A DNA stretch of 64,000 nt from Thermosynechococcus sp. CL-1 (GTDB taxonomy: Bacteria; Cyanobacteriota; Cyanobacteriia; Thermosynechococcales; Thermosynechococcaceae). The DNA lies in the NCBI RefSeq assembly GCF_008386235.1, contig NZ_CP040671.1, forward strand, positions 620,001-684,000, written 5' to 3'. Positions 63,860 to 64,000 of this stretch are shown here, in pieces; the stretch's first letter is position 1; every line of letters starts with the position of its first letter. The position numbers and the translations under genes were made by a program. Under the pieces are notes generated by a model, which saw only the letters and a list, made by a program, of their open reading frames with translations, was not told the DNA's origin and made no database searches.

Positions 63860-64000
63860 CTATAGACCCGTCGCCGATCGCCCCTGCTTGGGTAAGCGCA
63901 CAAACACAAAGTAGCTCAGGTAGAGCAGATAAATCACCAGTGCAACCGCCGCAAAGAAGCCAAGGGTGCCAGCGCGGGCTTGGGCATGGAAAATATCTTT
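63860..64000 (-). CDS. C-terminal fragment of a membrane protein (window edge)
   Basis: 46 residues visible, ending with a stop at 63860-63862. The reading KDIFHAQARAGTLGFFAA then VALVIYLLYLSYFVFV contains one membrane helix and a basic tail (RLPKQGRSATGL). The N-terminus lies beyond base 64000. Family not recognised; it is 3 bases upstream of the methyltransferase gene and therefore probably in its operon. Confidence 0.6.
   Translation of the reverse strand, partial: KDIFHAQARAGTLGFFAAVALVIYLLYLSYFVFVRLPKQGRSATGL

Overview
The window is a gene-dense chromosomal segment of a thermophilic unicellular cyanobacterium, almost certainly a Thermosynechococcus species. Grounds: a cpcBACDEF-G1-G2-G4 phycobilisome rod operon, PsbZ and PsbX, an aa3-type cytochrome c oxidase, nrtABCD with a fused NrtC, frequent HIP1 octamers (GCGATCGC), and gene order. 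From memory, the order runs one for one with the T. elongatus BP-1 locus tags between CpcG4 (Tlr1965) and SesB (Tlr1999), read in reverse. PsbX differs from the BP-1/T. vulcanus protein I remember at several residues, so this is probably a sister species. I saw no IS element, prophage, group II intron or CRISPR array. LAYOUT. 1-4.7 kb (minus): Ycf66, then an NTF2-like exported protein, minC, minD, minE and a family-2 glycosyltransferase cut by the window edge. 4.8-10.8 kb: psbX, a phosphodiester-glycosidase-like protein, ctaCDE (plus), a DUF4079 membrane protein, a repeat-built coiled-coil protein and tRNA-Arg(CCG). 10.9-19.7 kb (minus): a livF-type ATPase, a small protein, nitrate transporter genes nrtABCD, and the cyanobacteriochrome GAF-GGDEF-EAL gene sesB. 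20-31 kb: a secreted HExxH protein, a zinc-ribbon membrane protein, trpS, an M1 aminopeptidase with HEAT repeats, and a minus-strand run of protoglobin, roadblock, small GTPase, PATAN/DUF4388, hemerythrin and DUF167 genes; then a coiled-coil protein, a cupin and dapB. 31-41.4 kb: tab2, amt with a perfect NtcA box, trmB, a lipase, an MBL hydrolase, then a plus-strand operon of sigma factor, DUF1822 protein and CHAT-domain cysteine protease. 41.4-53.5 kb: a previously unlisted candidate small RNA, sbcD, pgm, tRNA-Phe, a BtuF-like protein, a GH57 branching enzyme, ffh, a circularly permuted ATP-grasp protein, a CURT1/CAAD protein, a glutamine amidotransferase, an RNA methyltransferase, psbZ. 53.5-64 kb: an M23 endopeptidase, the cpc operon, a family-4 uracil-DNA glycosylase, a Pex-like PadR protein, a LigT-like protein, a methyltransferase and a truncated membrane protein. 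HOW IT FITS TOGETHER. The window covers light harvesting (cpc, psbX, psbZ, CURT1), light-colour and c-di-GMP signalling (SesB), nitrogen supply under NtcA (nrt, amt), respiration (cta), glycogen metabolism (pgm, GH57) and division-site placement (min). Three loci deserve most attention: the sigma factor-DUF1822-CHAT protease operon, which looks like a protease-controlled transcription switch; the roughly 63-nt small RNA just downstream, with a near-consensus promoter, a perfect palindrome over its -10 and an intrinsic terminator; and the module pairing two oxygen-binding proteins (protoglobin and an atypical hemerythrin) with an MglA/MglB-like GTPase system.
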